A stretch of DNA of 34,544 nt from contig JACZQN010000010.1 of assembly GCA_022545705.1 (NCBI GenBank), positions 1 through 34,544 of the forward strand, written 5' to 3'. This stretch comes from Nitrospirota bacterium (GTDB taxonomy: Bacteria > Nitrospirota > Nitrospiria > Nitrospirales > Nitrospiraceae). Made by a program: the position numbers and the translations under genes. Each line of letters opens with the position of its first letter. The stretch's first letter is position 1. Of the stretch, positions 1 through 7,534 are shown piece after piece. The notes beneath the pieces are model-generated. The model did no database searches. It was not told the DNA's origin and was given only the letters and a program-made list of their open reading frames with translations.

Positions 1-243
1 TCTGTCAAATGATCCAGATCCAACATAAGTAGGGAGCAGGTTTCCCCCGTTCGGGATGCCCGATGGACCTCGCGCTCAAGAGCCATGCGGAAATACCGGG
101 CATTGGCAAGGCCTGTGAGACCATCGTGCATCGAGAGTTCGCACAATCCGTCAATCACGCGCTGGAGCAGAGGCGTGCCCTCGATCCCCTCCAGGGTGGG
201 GTCCGGATAGCCGGCCTGGCGTAGGTTTCTTTGCCCCTCTCAT
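1..243 (-). pseudogene. GGDEF-domain (diguanylate cyclase-like) protein, N-terminal part, apparent frameshift
   Basis: Reading leftwards, the frame open from 239 to the window edge encodes the beginning of a GGDEF domain: the D-G-L-T-G-L-x-N-x-R-Y-F signature, then the amphipathic helix and the strand ending LMLDLDHL, which carries the metal-binding aspartate. The domain makes cyclic di-GMP when intact; the GGDEF motif itself lies beyond the window. A strong Shine-Dalgarno (AGGAGG, 7 bases before ATG at 243) marks the start, but the ATG frame stops after about 30 codons and the GGDEF frame is shifted by one. Removing one G from the four-G run at 234-237 joins ATG to the GGDEF frame perfectly. 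So the gene is either a frameshifted pseudogene, a phase-variable gene, or carries a sequence error. Domain call is strong; status of the gene is open. Confidence 0.75.
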
Positions 244-401
244 GGTGACGCCTCCTCAGCCATGAAGTGACTGATACATAGGCTCTCGGAGAGGCCGTCT
301 ACGGCCCGTTGAAGTTTGGCTTTCTTTTTATTGGGCAGATTCAAGCAGCCGGTGGAAAAGAGGGGAGCTTAACCTTCTCGTGAACCCGCACTGACTACCC
401 G
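244..401. other. Intergenic region between uvrC and the GGDEF gene
   Basis: This 158-base gap lies downstream of uvrC and upstream of the GGDEF gene, both on the minus strand. Apart from the Shine-Dalgarno of the GGDEF gene at its left edge and a short palindrome (CTCTC-G-GAGAG near 283-293), I see no gene, and no promoter or terminator that I would defend. Confidence 0.5.
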
Positions 402-2237
402 TCACTGTTTCGCATCACTCTTGAGCGCCTTGCGAATTTCAGCGGCAGTCCTGGCATCCACGCCGCCGATCTCGCGCAATTGGTCATCCGTGGCCTGAGC
501 GATCGTCTCCAGGCTGCCGAACTGCTTGAGCAGACGCTGGCGTCTGATTTCACCGACCCCGATGATGGCATCTAATCGGGAGCTAACCAAGGCCTTTCCC
601 CGAAGCTTGCGGTGATAGGTAATGGCGAACCGATGCGCCTCGTCGCGAATCCGCTGCAGGAGGTGCGTCGCGGGCGAAGAAGGCGCGAGGAGGATGGGAT
701 TCTTGCGGCCCGGGACGAAGATGCGCTCCTCCTTTTCACCGCGCGCTTTGGCCAGGCCGATGATGGGGAGGCCCGCGCGCCCGACCTGCCTGAGCCCCTC
801 CATCGCAGCGGCCAGTTGGCCCAGCCCGCCGTCGATCAGCACGAGGTCGGGAAGCGGAAGATTTTCAGCTTCGCCGTAACGCCGGACCACCACCTCCTGC
901 ATACTGGCAAAGTCATTGGCGCCTGTTACGGTTTTGATGCGGAACCTTCGGTAGTCCGATTTCTTGGCCTGCCCGTCTTCCCACACGACCAGTGAAGCGA
1001 CCGACTGGTCGCCCATCGTGTTCGAGATGTCAAACCCTTCGATCCGCCGCGGGGCTCGATCCAGCCGGAGGAGCCGTTTCAGTTCTTCGGTCGCCCGGCG
1101 GTCGGTCTCCTTGCTGCGGAGATGATCGGCGACCATCGCCCCCGCGTTTTCTTCCGCCAGCAGCAGCAGTTGATGCTTCGTCCCGCGTTCGGGCGCGACG
1201 ACGCGGACCGCCTCGCCTTTTTTTTCCGACAGCCACGCTTCGATGAGGGCCGCTTCGCTCAGCGGGCTAGGCACCAGGAGCTCCTTTGGCGGGAGTCCAT
1301 CCTTGTTGTAGAATTGCTCGATCGCTGACCTGACCAATTCTTCATCCGAGGCGTCGCCCACGTCTGACCAGAAGAAGTCCTTCCGTCCGATCAGGAGCCC
1401 GCCGCGAACGAACAGCATTTGCAAATCTACTGCAGTTCCCTGGCGCGCCAGACCGATCACGTCTTGGTCCGTGAACGATGTCTGGGCGACCCGTTGCTTT
1501 TCGAGTGTCCGCTCGATTTTGAAGATCCGGTCCCGCAGCCGCGCCGCTTCTTCGAATTGCTCACGCTCGGCCGCCGCGCGCATCTCGGCGCGCAACGTGT
1601 CCAGTAACTCGGTGTCCCGACCCTCCAGGAACATCCGCACCTGCTTGACAATGTGGTGGTATTCCTCGCTGGCTTGGTTCCCGATGCAGGGGGCCATGCA
1701 GCGTTTGATCTCGAACTCGATGCAGGCCCGCTCGGCCTTGCCGTCGATCTCGATCTCACACGTCGCCAGCGGAAACACTTTGCGGATGACCTTCAGCGTT
1801 TCCCGCAAGGCGCCAGCCGGGGTGTAGGGGCCGTAATACAGGGCGCCGTCCTTTTGGACCTTGCGGACGATGGTGAGGCGAGGAAAATTCTCCTTCACGG
1901 GTAGGCGAAGATAGGGATATTGCTTGTCGTCGCGCAGCACGACATTAAACCGAGGGCGGTGTCGCTTAATGAGGTTGCTTTCCAGGATGAGCGCCTCGAG
2001 TTCGGAGCGCGTCACGATGGTCTCAAGGTCAGCCACCTGGTTGAGCATCAGGTTGGTCTTTGCGGTATGGTCGCTGCCTTTCTGAAAGTAAGTCCGCACG
2101 CGATCGGCCAGGACGGTGGCCTTGCCGATATAAAGGATCTCGTCCCGGGCGTTTTTCATGAGGTAGACGCCGGGCCGGTCCGGGAGATGGTCCAGTTTCG
2201 CCTGGAGTTCTTGCGAAATGGCGGCTCCAGTACGCAT
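402..2237 (-). CDS. uvrC: Excinuclease ABC subunit C (UvrC)
   Basis: UvrC makes the dual incisions flanking a lesion in nucleotide excision repair, acting with UvrA and UvrB in the cytoplasm. The 611-residue length is normal. Domains in order: GIY-YIG nuclease (about 18-97, with PGVYLMKN and ILYIGKA) for the 3' cut; a four-cysteine set at C160, C172, C180, C184, whose spacing (11, 7, 3) matches the [4Fe-4S] site known in E. coli UvrC; a UVR motif (about 220-248) that contacts UvrB; an RNase H-like 5' nuclease (about 398-545, with GFDISN, LIDGG and RDEAHRFA); and C-terminal tandem helix-hairpin-helix (about 555-605). The ATG at 2237 is preceded only by a weak purine stretch. The VOC gene lies 126 bases upstream, separated by a period-7 repeat tract. 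All key residues appear intact. Confidence 0.97.
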   Translation of the reverse strand: MRTGAAISQELQAKLDHLPDRPGVYLMKNARDEILYIGKATVLADRVRTYFQKGSDHTAKTNLMLNQVADLETIVTRSELEALILESNLIKRHRPRFNVVLRDDKQYPYLRLPVKENFPRLTIVRKVQKDGALYYGPYTPAGALRETLKVIRKVFPLATCEIEIDGKAERACIEFEIKRCMAPCIGNQASEEYHHIVKQVRMFLEGRDTELLDTLRAEMRAAAEREQFEEAARLRDRIFKIERTLEKQRVAQTSFTDQDVIGLARQGTAVDLQMLFVRGGLLIGRKDFFWSDVGDASDEELVRSAIEQFYNKDGLPPKELLVPSPLSEAALIEAWLSEKKGEAVRVVAPERGTKHQLLLLAEENAGAMVADHLRSKETDRRATEELKRLLRLDRAPRRIEGFDISNTMGDQSVASLVVWEDGQAKKSDYRRFRIKTVTGANDFASMQEVVVRRYGEAENLPLPDLVLIDGGLGQLAAAMEGLRQVGRAGLPIIGLAKARGEKEERIFVPGRKNPILLAPSSPATHLLQRIRDEAHRFAITYHRKLRGKALVSSRLDAIIGVGEIRRQRLLKQFGSLETIAQATDDQLREIGGVDARTAAEIRKALKSDAKQ

Positions 2238-2283
2238 ACCTACAGTCTACGGTGCGCTTGCTCATGAGGGCAAGTGGCGCGTA

Positions 2284-2360
2284 CCCTTGCTTTATTGCCC
2301 ACTGCCTTGAGCCGCTCGCCCGTCGCTTTTCCCGCTACTCCCTTGCCCCTCGCCTGTAGC
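2284..2360. repeat. GC-rich degenerate heptamer tract between VOC gene and uvrC
   Basis: Read on the minus strand, this stretch falls into eleven consecutive heptamers of loose form with A at position 4 and G at the end, for example GCGAGGG, GCAAGGG, CGACGGG, CGAGCGG, CAGTGGG, GCAAGGG. It fills almost the whole gap. It resembles in style the AT-rich period-7 tracts in the nuo operon but has a different consensus. Confidence 0.65.
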
Positions 2361-2363
2361 TTT

Positions 2364-2762
2364 CTAGACGATTGCGGTGCCTGGCGGTCGCTCAATCAGC
2401 TCGATCTCGTATCCATCGGGAGCGTCGATGAAGATGAACCGGCTGCCGGAGGAAGTCCGGGTGGGACCATCAGTGATTTTAATCTGCTTGTCGTTCAAGG
2501 CTCGGATCGTGTCGTCGAGATTGTCTACTTCAAACGCCAGGTGGACCAGGTCTTCCTGGACTGTGACCGGTCCACTGGCAGGAAAGCTGCACAGCTCGAT
2601 CAGCTCCTCGCTGTTGGGAACAGCCAGAAACGCCAGGTGTGACCCCCGCGGCGAAGTCTTGCGTTCCAGCACTTCCAGGCCAAGGATGTCTGTGTAGAAT
2701 GTGATGGTCTGGTCCATGTCACTGACACGCATTCGTGTGTGCAACAATTTGTTCACTCGCAT
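2364..2762 (-). CDS. VOC superfamily protein, lactoylglutathione lyase (glyoxalase I)-like
   Basis: The 132-residue protein is a single glyoxalase/bleomycin-resistance (vicinal oxygen chelate) fold made of two beta-alpha-beta3 repeats. The family's four metal ligands are recognisable: His8 in LLHTRMRV, Glu56 in EELIEL, His74 in LVHLAFEV and Glu121 in YEIELIE. This is the glyoxalase I pattern, in which the enzyme isomerises the hemithioacetal of methylglyoxal and glutathione to S-lactoylglutathione in the cytoplasm. Methylmalonyl-CoA epimerase is a relative and cannot be excluded. The ATG at 2762 has GGAG about 8 bases upstream. It sits upstream of uvrC on the same strand, and repeat-rich DNA lies on both sides. 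No partner gene such as glyoxalase II is nearby. Confidence 0.88.
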   Translation of the reverse strand: MRVNKLLHTRMRVSDMDQTITFYTDILGLEVLERKTSPRGSHLAFLAVPNSEELIELCSFPASGPVTVQEDLVHLAFEVDNLDDTIRALNDKQIKITDGPTRTSSGSRFIFIDAPDGYEIELIERPPGTAIV

Positions 2763-2787
2763 GGGGTCACTCCGGGGCTAAGGTTGC

Positions 2788-2832
2788 AAGTAAAAAGGCA
2801 AAAGGTAAAAGGCAAAAGTAAAAAGGGCAAAG
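2788..2832. repeat. AAAAGGY-type heptamer tract
   Basis: Consecutive variants of AAGTAAA and AAGGCAA or AAGGTAA run for about six units just upstream of the VOC gene. The same unit recurs at 9160-9230, 11460-11482 and 17802-17855. It runs directly into the large hairpin at 2833. Confidence 0.8.
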
Positions 2833-2880
2833 CCGCCTGCGCCAAGGCTTCGGCGGCCAGCCGAAGCCTTGCGAAGGCGG
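2833..2880. repeat. Long palindromic REP-like hairpin
   Basis: A perfect 11-bp stem AAGGCTTCGGC / GCCGAAGCCTT (2844-2854 and 2860-2870) encloses a 5-base loop. It extends through CGC/GCG (2840-2842 with 2871-2873) and CCGCCT/AGGCGG (2833-2838 with 2875-2880), with only a bulge and one mismatch. There is no T-run on either side, so it does not look like an intrinsic terminator. It lies between divergently oriented genes, which fits a dispersed palindromic element. Confidence 0.8.
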
Positions 2881-3017
2881 GGGCAAAGGGACAACGAGAG
2901 CGCTTGGCTCCAAGCCTCACCATCGTATCACCTGTCCGGGGTTTCAGCTAGAGGCGCACGCTCTGAAAAAGTATCAGATTGACGAACGTGACCTCGACTG
3001 GTAAGGATGATGAGTGT

Positions 3018-4169
3018 ATGAACGGTTTCGACTGGCAGATCGGCCGCGTCCTGGGCATTCCGATCAAGGTTCATCCCTCGTGGTTCCTTGTGTTCGGGTT
3101 TGTGACGTGGAGCCTGGCCACCGGCTACCTCCCCGAGATGGTTCCAGGGCAGACGATGGCGCGCTATTGGGGGATGGGCGGGGTGGCCTCCGTGCTGCTC
3201 TTCGTCTCTGTGCTGCTCCATGAACTCGGGCACTCTTACGTGGCGCAGCGTTACCACGTGCCGATCGCGCAGATTACGCTGTTCATATTTGGAGGGATGG
3301 CCCAGATGCGCCGAGAACCACCAGGCCCCCGTGCGGAATTCCTGATCGCCATCGCGGGTCCGATTGTGAGTTTTGTGCTCGGCGTTGTCCTTCTGGCGTT
3401 GGTCTCCCTGGCTGGACCAGCTCCAAGTCACCAAGGCTTGGTCAGTCTGGGTTTGCTGCTGGGCTCGATCAACGTCCAGCTCGGGCTGTTTAACCTGATC
3501 CCAGGTTTTCCTCTTGACGGTGGTCGTATGCTCAGAGCCGGGCTTTGGGCTTGGTCGGGAGACTTCAACCGAGCCACCCAGCAGGCCTCCTTGGCCGGGC
3601 AAGGGTTCGGCCTAGCGCTCGGGTCATTAGGCGCGGTGTTGTTGATCGGGTCGGCCACAGGCACGATACCCGGCCCGTTGGCGGCCAACGGGGGATGGAT
3701 TCTCCTGATCGGTGCGTTCCTGTATATGGTCGCACAGGGTAGCCGGCGACAGGCCGGACTGCGAGCCTCGTTAGCCAGCGTACGGGTGGGTGAGCTCATG
3801 GTGAAGGATGTTGTCACGGTTACACCGGAGCTGAGCGTGCAGGAGGCGGTGGACCACTACTTTCTCCGCCATGGCTATGGGGGATTCCCCGTCCTGGACG
3901 ATGGGCGCCTGGTCGGGATGGTCACCGTGCGGGAGATTCAGGCGGCGCCGCAATCCGTCTGGCCGTGGCGCCGGGTGCGAGATATCATGAAACCTTGGTC
4001 AGCAGCTATGGAAGTCTCCCACGACACTCCCGCGATCACCGCTTTAGAGCGGATGACCGGCGAAGGGCAGGGCCGGCTTGTCGTCGTACAGGAGGGTCGG
4101 CTCGTCGGTTTGATTACCCGTTCCGGAATCAGGCAGTTTCTGCAGCTTCGCGGTCGCCTTGGGGCATGA
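3018..4169 (+). CDS. Site-2 protease family zinc metalloprotease (M50) with C-terminal CBS pair
   Basis: An intramembrane zinc protease of the S2P/SpoIVFB type. With the ATG at 3018 (AGGA 10 bases upstream) it has 383 residues; a TTG further upstream at 2979 is less convincing. Membrane helices surround the active site HELGH (68-72), and the third zinc ligand is Asp167 in NLIPGFPLDGGR. FGGMAQM and the AGP motif at 113-115 are typical of the subgroup. The soluble tail (about 255-375) is a pair of CBS domains, the second starting at VRDIMKPW. CBS pairs bind adenine nucleotides, so activity may respond to energy charge; that is inference from family knowledge. The substrate is unknown, and no sigma/anti-sigma pair is adjacent. 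The gene is isolated on the plus strand and converges on the next gene. Confidence 0.93.
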   Translation: MNGFDWQIGRVLGIPIKVHPSWFLVFGFVTWSLATGYLPEMVPGQTMARYWGMGGVASVLLFVSVLLHELGHSYVAQRYHVPIAQITLFIFGGMAQMRREPPGPRAEFLIAIAGPIVSFVLGVVLLALVSLAGPAPSHQGLVSLGLLLGSINVQLGLFNLIPGFPLDGGRMLRAGLWAWSGDFNRATQQASLAGQGFGLALGSLGAVLLIGSATGTIPGPLAANGGWILLIGAFLYMVAQGSRRQAGLRASLASVRVGELMVKDVVTVTPELSVQEAVDHYFLRHGYGGFPVLDDGRLVGMVTVREIQAAPQSVWPWRRVRDIMKPWSAAMEVSHDTPAITALERMTGEGQGRLVVVQEGRLVGLITRSGIRQFLQLRGRLGA

Positions 4170-4175
4170 TAAGCT

Positions 4176-4223
4176 CAAGGTAGGCCGCAGCTCTCCCCCA
4201 GACTGTCTCCGCCGCCTACCTTG
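4176..4223. terminator. Inverted repeat between convergent genes, possible bidirectional terminator
   Basis: CAAGGTAGGC (4176-4185) and GCCTACCTTG (4214-4223) form a perfect 10-bp stem with a 28-base loop. It lies between the stop of the protease gene and the end of the facing membrane-protein gene, overlapping that gene's stop codon. There is no strong T-run, so a terminator role rests on position and stem only. Confidence 0.4.
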
Positions 4224-5637
4224 GAACCGTTGACTCTACTTCGACCGCTTCCGCCTGCACGTCGTTCTCGTCCGCTAACTCGACAGGTGGGGTCGACTGC
4301 GGCCGCGCCATCGAGAGGTTTTGGGCGATCGCCATCCGGACGAGGTGGACGGCGAGCAGGAAGCCGTACACCACGCAGAAGAAGTTAAATGCCACGCCGT
4401 AATAGTTCTCAATGAGAATCGGAAAGCACAACACAAACACCGCGCTGGCGATGAGCGTCGCGAGGACCAGTCGCTGGCAGAATCGCTCATGGGGTTCTCG
4501 CTCAATGGGCTTTAATGCGGAGGCATACCTCCTGGCGCGCGCGTGACGCGCTTCACGAACGACGGCTTCCGGGGGACCCGCATGGCGGAGGCTGGAATAT
4601 CCGCTCAGGATAAACAGCCACGGCGCGGCCCAGAGCGGCCAGTAGAGGTGGCCCATGTAGATTTCGGCGAACAGCAGCGTGACAAACGAAGGAGCGTAGA
4701 GCAAACCAAGAAGCAAAGGAGTGATACGGTTGTCGCTTGGCCGGTTACCGCTGGCCCCCCCATGGATAAGTTCCCGTTCAAAGAGCGGGAAGCCATATTT
4801 AAGGATGATCAAGGCGATGGCGACGCTCATCGTTTTATCCGGAATGTATCGGAGCCAGTTGTGTAGCCAATTCACGGTGGCCCAACCCAGACTGTCCGCC
4901 CAGGCGACGCCGAACAGGGCCTCCAGCTGACCGCGCACCGTGGCCTGCCAGCCCTCAGCAAGACGCTCGAACGTGCTGACGACGTCGGGATTCAAGACGA
5001 GCTTGGTCTGGTCAGCCAACGCAGCCTGCACGAACGTGCCTGGCACGCTCATCACGCACGCGCCCATCACCCCAAACGTGAAGAGATACCACAGGTGGGG
5101 AATCGCCGACGAAGAGGTCTCACGCAAGTACTTGACGAAATTGGCGCGGCGAGCCATCAGGCCCCAAAAATACCCGCCCGTCATATTCACGATGGACCAG
5201 GGGAAGATAATCAGCTCAGCATCGGGGCCTGGATAGAGCAACCAATTGACCACGGAATTTGTCAGCAGGGCGACGATCGCTCCCCACCAAGGCCCCAGAA
5301 GGAACGCGGCGAACGCTGTCCCCATCATGTCCAGGTAGAGGACGCTTTGGAGGTGGACGCTCAGCACGAGACCGAGGTAATTCAGCACCACCCCGGCTGC
5401 AATAATGATGGTGACTTCGTGCAAGAAGAGATACGACATGGGCGGACCGAGGTTCTTGAACCACCCAGGCAGAGCCGCGACCCAGGCGGGTGGCGTCCGC
5501 TCCTTCTTGCGGGGGGCGTACCTGCGCCTGAAGATGTGGAAGCGTTTTCTCAGGCTGAGCGAGCGATCGACGATCGTCAAGACAGCCGCCACGATGGCGA
5601 TGATCGTCGCGGCCGAGATCAAGAATTCTCTGCTCAT
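4216..5637 (-). CDS. Polytopic membrane protein with ECF-transporter S-component-like segment
   Basis: I do not recognise a named family with certainty. The 473-residue protein has an N-terminal helix (about 5-25), a basic stretch (30-47), then several membrane helices. Residues 98-162 (LDMMGTAFAAFLLGPWWGA, then PWSIVNMTGGYFWGL) closely resemble substrate-binding S components of energy-coupling-factor vitamin transporters. A loop of about 90 residues (186-275) follows, then a helix near 276-292, two helices about 312-350 and two more about 395-445. The tail is acidic. No ECF ATPase or T component is in the window, so transport is unproven; a membrane sensor built on the same fold is equally possible. 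The ATG at 5637 has AGGGAG 11 bases upstream. It lies 376 bases beyond nuoN on the same strand, separated by palindromic repeats, so it is probably not in the nuo operon. Confidence 0.6.
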   Translation of the reverse strand: MSREFLISAATIIAIVAAVLTIVDRSLSLRKRFHIFRRRYAPRKKERTPPAWVAALPGWFKNLGPPMSYLFLHEVTIIIAAGVVLNYLGLVLSVHLQSVLYLDMMGTAFAAFLLGPWWGAIVALLTNSVVNWLLYPGPDAELIIFPWSIVNMTGGYFWGLMARRANFVKYLRETSSSAIPHLWYLFTFGVMGACVMSVPGTFVQAALADQTKLVLNPDVVSTFERLAEGWQATVRGQLEALFGVAWADSLGWATVNWLHNWLRYIPDKTMSVAIALIILKYGFPLFERELIHGGASGNRPSDNRITPLLLGLLYAPSFVTLLFAEIYMGHLYWPLWAAPWLFILSGYSSLRHAGPPEAVVREARHARARRYASALKPIEREPHERFCQRLVLATLIASAVFVLCFPILIENYYGVAFNFFCVVYGFLLAVHLVRMAIAQNLSMARPQSTPPVELADENDVQAEAVEVESTVPR

Positions 5638-6013
5638 GCTCCCATGCGCTCCCTGCGGCCTGAAAAGGTGCTCAGACGAGTGCTCCGCGTACCTGTGGGC
5701 AGCGAGTGATGATGCGGAGCAGACAGTCTCAGTTGAACGTCAATGATTCTAGCCCGAAAGGGGGAATCGAGCCAGAAAAATGTCAAAATCTTACTAGCGT
5801 GAATTACTCACTGAGCAGTTCACCTCGATCCGAAAGTCCTTTGGCTAGGTATGTGCCCGATCGTGGCTGATGCGGTGGAACACGGGGATCGCCCCTCGGC
5901 TGGGCTCGGGGCCCGACTCGGCCGAGGTCGTCCCTCGACTCTGCTCGGCTTGCGGCGAGCTCAGCCGAGCGGGACGGTGAGCTTGTCGAACCGTCGCGGG
6001 CTGAGGGTCGTGG
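5638..6013. other. Non-coding gap after nuoN, palindrome-rich
   Basis: The 376-base gap holds no credible gene. Its right half (5890-5996) is GC-rich and full of palindromes, described separately. The left half is more AT-rich and should contain the promoter of the membrane-protein gene. TTGACA and TAGAAT hexamers are present on the minus strand near 5785 and 5750, but they are not correctly spaced to each other. Confidence 0.5.
5890..5996. repeat. Cluster of GC-rich palindromes downstream of nuoN
   Basis: Three hairpins lie side by side: CTCGGC/GCCGAG (5895-5900 with 5921-5926), GCTCGGCT/AGCCGAGC (5943-5950 with 5963-5970, 12-base loop), and GACGGT/ACCGTC (5973-5978 with 5990-5995) around AGCTTGTCGA. 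Short modules containing TTCGAC or GTCGAA are common in dispersed bacterial intergenic repeats. Lying just past the last nuo stop, the cluster could protect or end the operon transcript. Confidence 0.6.
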
Positions 6014-7495
6014 TTACTTGAAAGGAAGCACCGCGGAGGTTGTGATGGATACCAGCGGGTCCGGGAAAAGACCAAGGAGGATGACGCCGGCGAAGGCGCT
6101 GGCCAGGACAAGAGTCAGTGCCGGGCTGGTGGTGAGGCGAGACACCAATCCGGCTGAGGGGTCCGGTTCTCTCATATACATCACCATCACGACCCGCAGA
6201 TAGTAGTACGCGGAGACGGCAGTGAGCAACACGGCGACAACCGCGAGCCACGTCAGTCCGGCGTTGACAGCGGCCATGAACACATAGAGCTTCCCGATGA
6301 AGCCGGCGGTCGGCGGGATGCCGGCCAGCGAGACCATGAACACGAGCATCAGGAGCGCGGCGAGTGGTTGCCGCTTCGCCAGTCCGGTGAAATCCTCGAT
6401 CTCCTCGCCCTCCAGGCCGCCCTTGCGGAGCAGAGCGACCACCGCGAATGCGCCGAAAGTCATAAAGGCATACATCGCTAGATACAGCATGACGCTGGAT
6501 AGCCCCAGCGCTCTGGTTTCATTGTCTGCCGCTGCCTGCCCGGCCACCACGACCCCGATGAGCGCGTAGCCGGCGTGCGCGATGCTCGAATACGCGAGCA
6601 TGCGTTTAATGTTGGTTTGGACAATCGCGACGACGTTCCCCAGGATCAGAGTGGCGACGCAGATGACGAGGAACAAGGCATACCACTTCTCCCTGAGCCC
6701 GCCCAGCCCTTCCAAGAACACTCGCAGGAACGCGGCGAAGCTCGCTGCTTTGGAGGCTACGGCCATGAAGGCGGTAACGGATGTCGGTGAGCCTTCGTAC
6801 ACATCCGGCGTCCACATGTGGAACGGAACGACCGCGATCTTAAAGCCGAACCCGACCACAAGCAGGATCATTGCGAAGAGCAGGGCCGGGTCGTCGAGCC
6901 CATGCGTGCCGACAGCGGCCGCGATGGCCGAGAGCCGGGTGCTACCGGCGACTCCGAACAAGAGGGAGATGCCGTACAAGAGGATTCCGGAGGAAAAGGA
7001 GCCTAAGACGAAATACTTCGCGGATGCCTCGAGTGAGCGTACCTCGAACCGTTTGAACCCGGCCAACACGTACAACGAGAGGGACATGAGCTCCGTGCCC
7101 AGGTAGATGACCAGGAGGTCGGCGGCCGAAACCATGATCATCATCCCGGCAAGGGACAGCAGAATCAAGCCGTAGTATTCGCCCAGATGGATGCGCTCCA
7201 CTCGGAGGTAGGCTAACGATAAGAGAATGGTGAGCGCGGTCACGACGTACAGCAGCAGTTTCCAGTAACCGGCGTAGGGATCGAGAATCATCAAGTCGCT
7301 GAAAGCTGTCACCGTGGCGTCCATCCGCGAGACGGTGATGCCAAAACAGGCCACCAACGACGCCACGCTGAGCCAGGCCAGCCAATGCGTTCGCGAGGGC
7401 GGGGTGATCGGATCCAGGACCAGGACCAGACAGGCCACGGTCGCCACGATCAGTTCGGGTATGATGGCTACCAAATCGCCGAGTGGGAGGGTCAT
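6014..7495 (-). CDS. nuoN: NADH-quinone oxidoreductase subunit N
   Basis: One of the three antiporter-like membrane subunits that carry out proton pumping in complex I. At 493 residues it is the usual length, with about 14 helices. The signatures are visible: the TM5 glutamate in YLGTELMSLSLYVLAGF, the lysine and the broken helix in FKIAVVPFHMWTPDVYEGS, and the lysine in AVASKAASFAAF. It is the last gene of the nuo operon, starting 23 bases after the nuoM stop. The start codon follows directly on a period-7 repeat (GTCAGTG, GTCATTC read on the plus strand), and no convincing Shine-Dalgarno is seen. Palindromic DNA follows the stop. Confidence 0.97.
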   Translation of the reverse strand: MTLPLGDLVAIIPELIVATVACLVLVLDPITPPSRTHWLAWLSVASLVACFGITVSRMDATVTAFSDLMILDPYAGYWKLLLYVVTALTILLSLAYLRVERIHLGEYYGLILLSLAGMMIMVSAADLLVIYLGTELMSLSLYVLAGFKRFEVRSLEASAKYFVLGSFSSGILLYGISLLFGVAGSTRLSAIAAAVGTHGLDDPALLFAMILLVVGFGFKIAVVPFHMWTPDVYEGSPTSVTAFMAVASKAASFAAFLRVFLEGLGGLREKWYALFLVICVATLILGNVVAIVQTNIKRMLAYSSIAHAGYALIGVVVAGQAAADNETRALGLSSVMLYLAMYAFMTFGAFAVVALLRKGGLEGEEIEDFTGLAKRQPLAALLMLVFMVSLAGIPPTAGFIGKLYVFMAAVNAGLTWLAVVAVLLTAVSAYYYLRVVMVMYMREPDPSAGLVSRLTTSPALTLVLASAFAGVILLGLFPDPLVSITTSAVLPFK

Positions 7496-7503
7496 GGCTA
7501 TCC

Positions 7504-7534
7504 GTTAGCGGTCAGTGGTCATTCGTCATTCGGG
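7504..7534. repeat. GTCATTC heptamer tract at nuoM-nuoN junction
   Basis: On the plus strand GTCAGTG, GTCATTC, GTCATTC run in register. The tract contains the nuoM stop codon (TGA at 7521-7519) and the last codons of nuoM. Confidence 0.75.

Noticed and set aside
2979-3017. TTG start for the site-2 protease
   Set aside because: It adds 13 residues with no family support; the ATG at 3018 has a ribosome binding site and the normal N-terminus.
5750-5790. Promoter built from TTGACA and TAGAAT upstream of the S-component-like gene
   Set aside because: The hexamers are 29 bases apart on the minus strand, too far for a sigma70 promoter.
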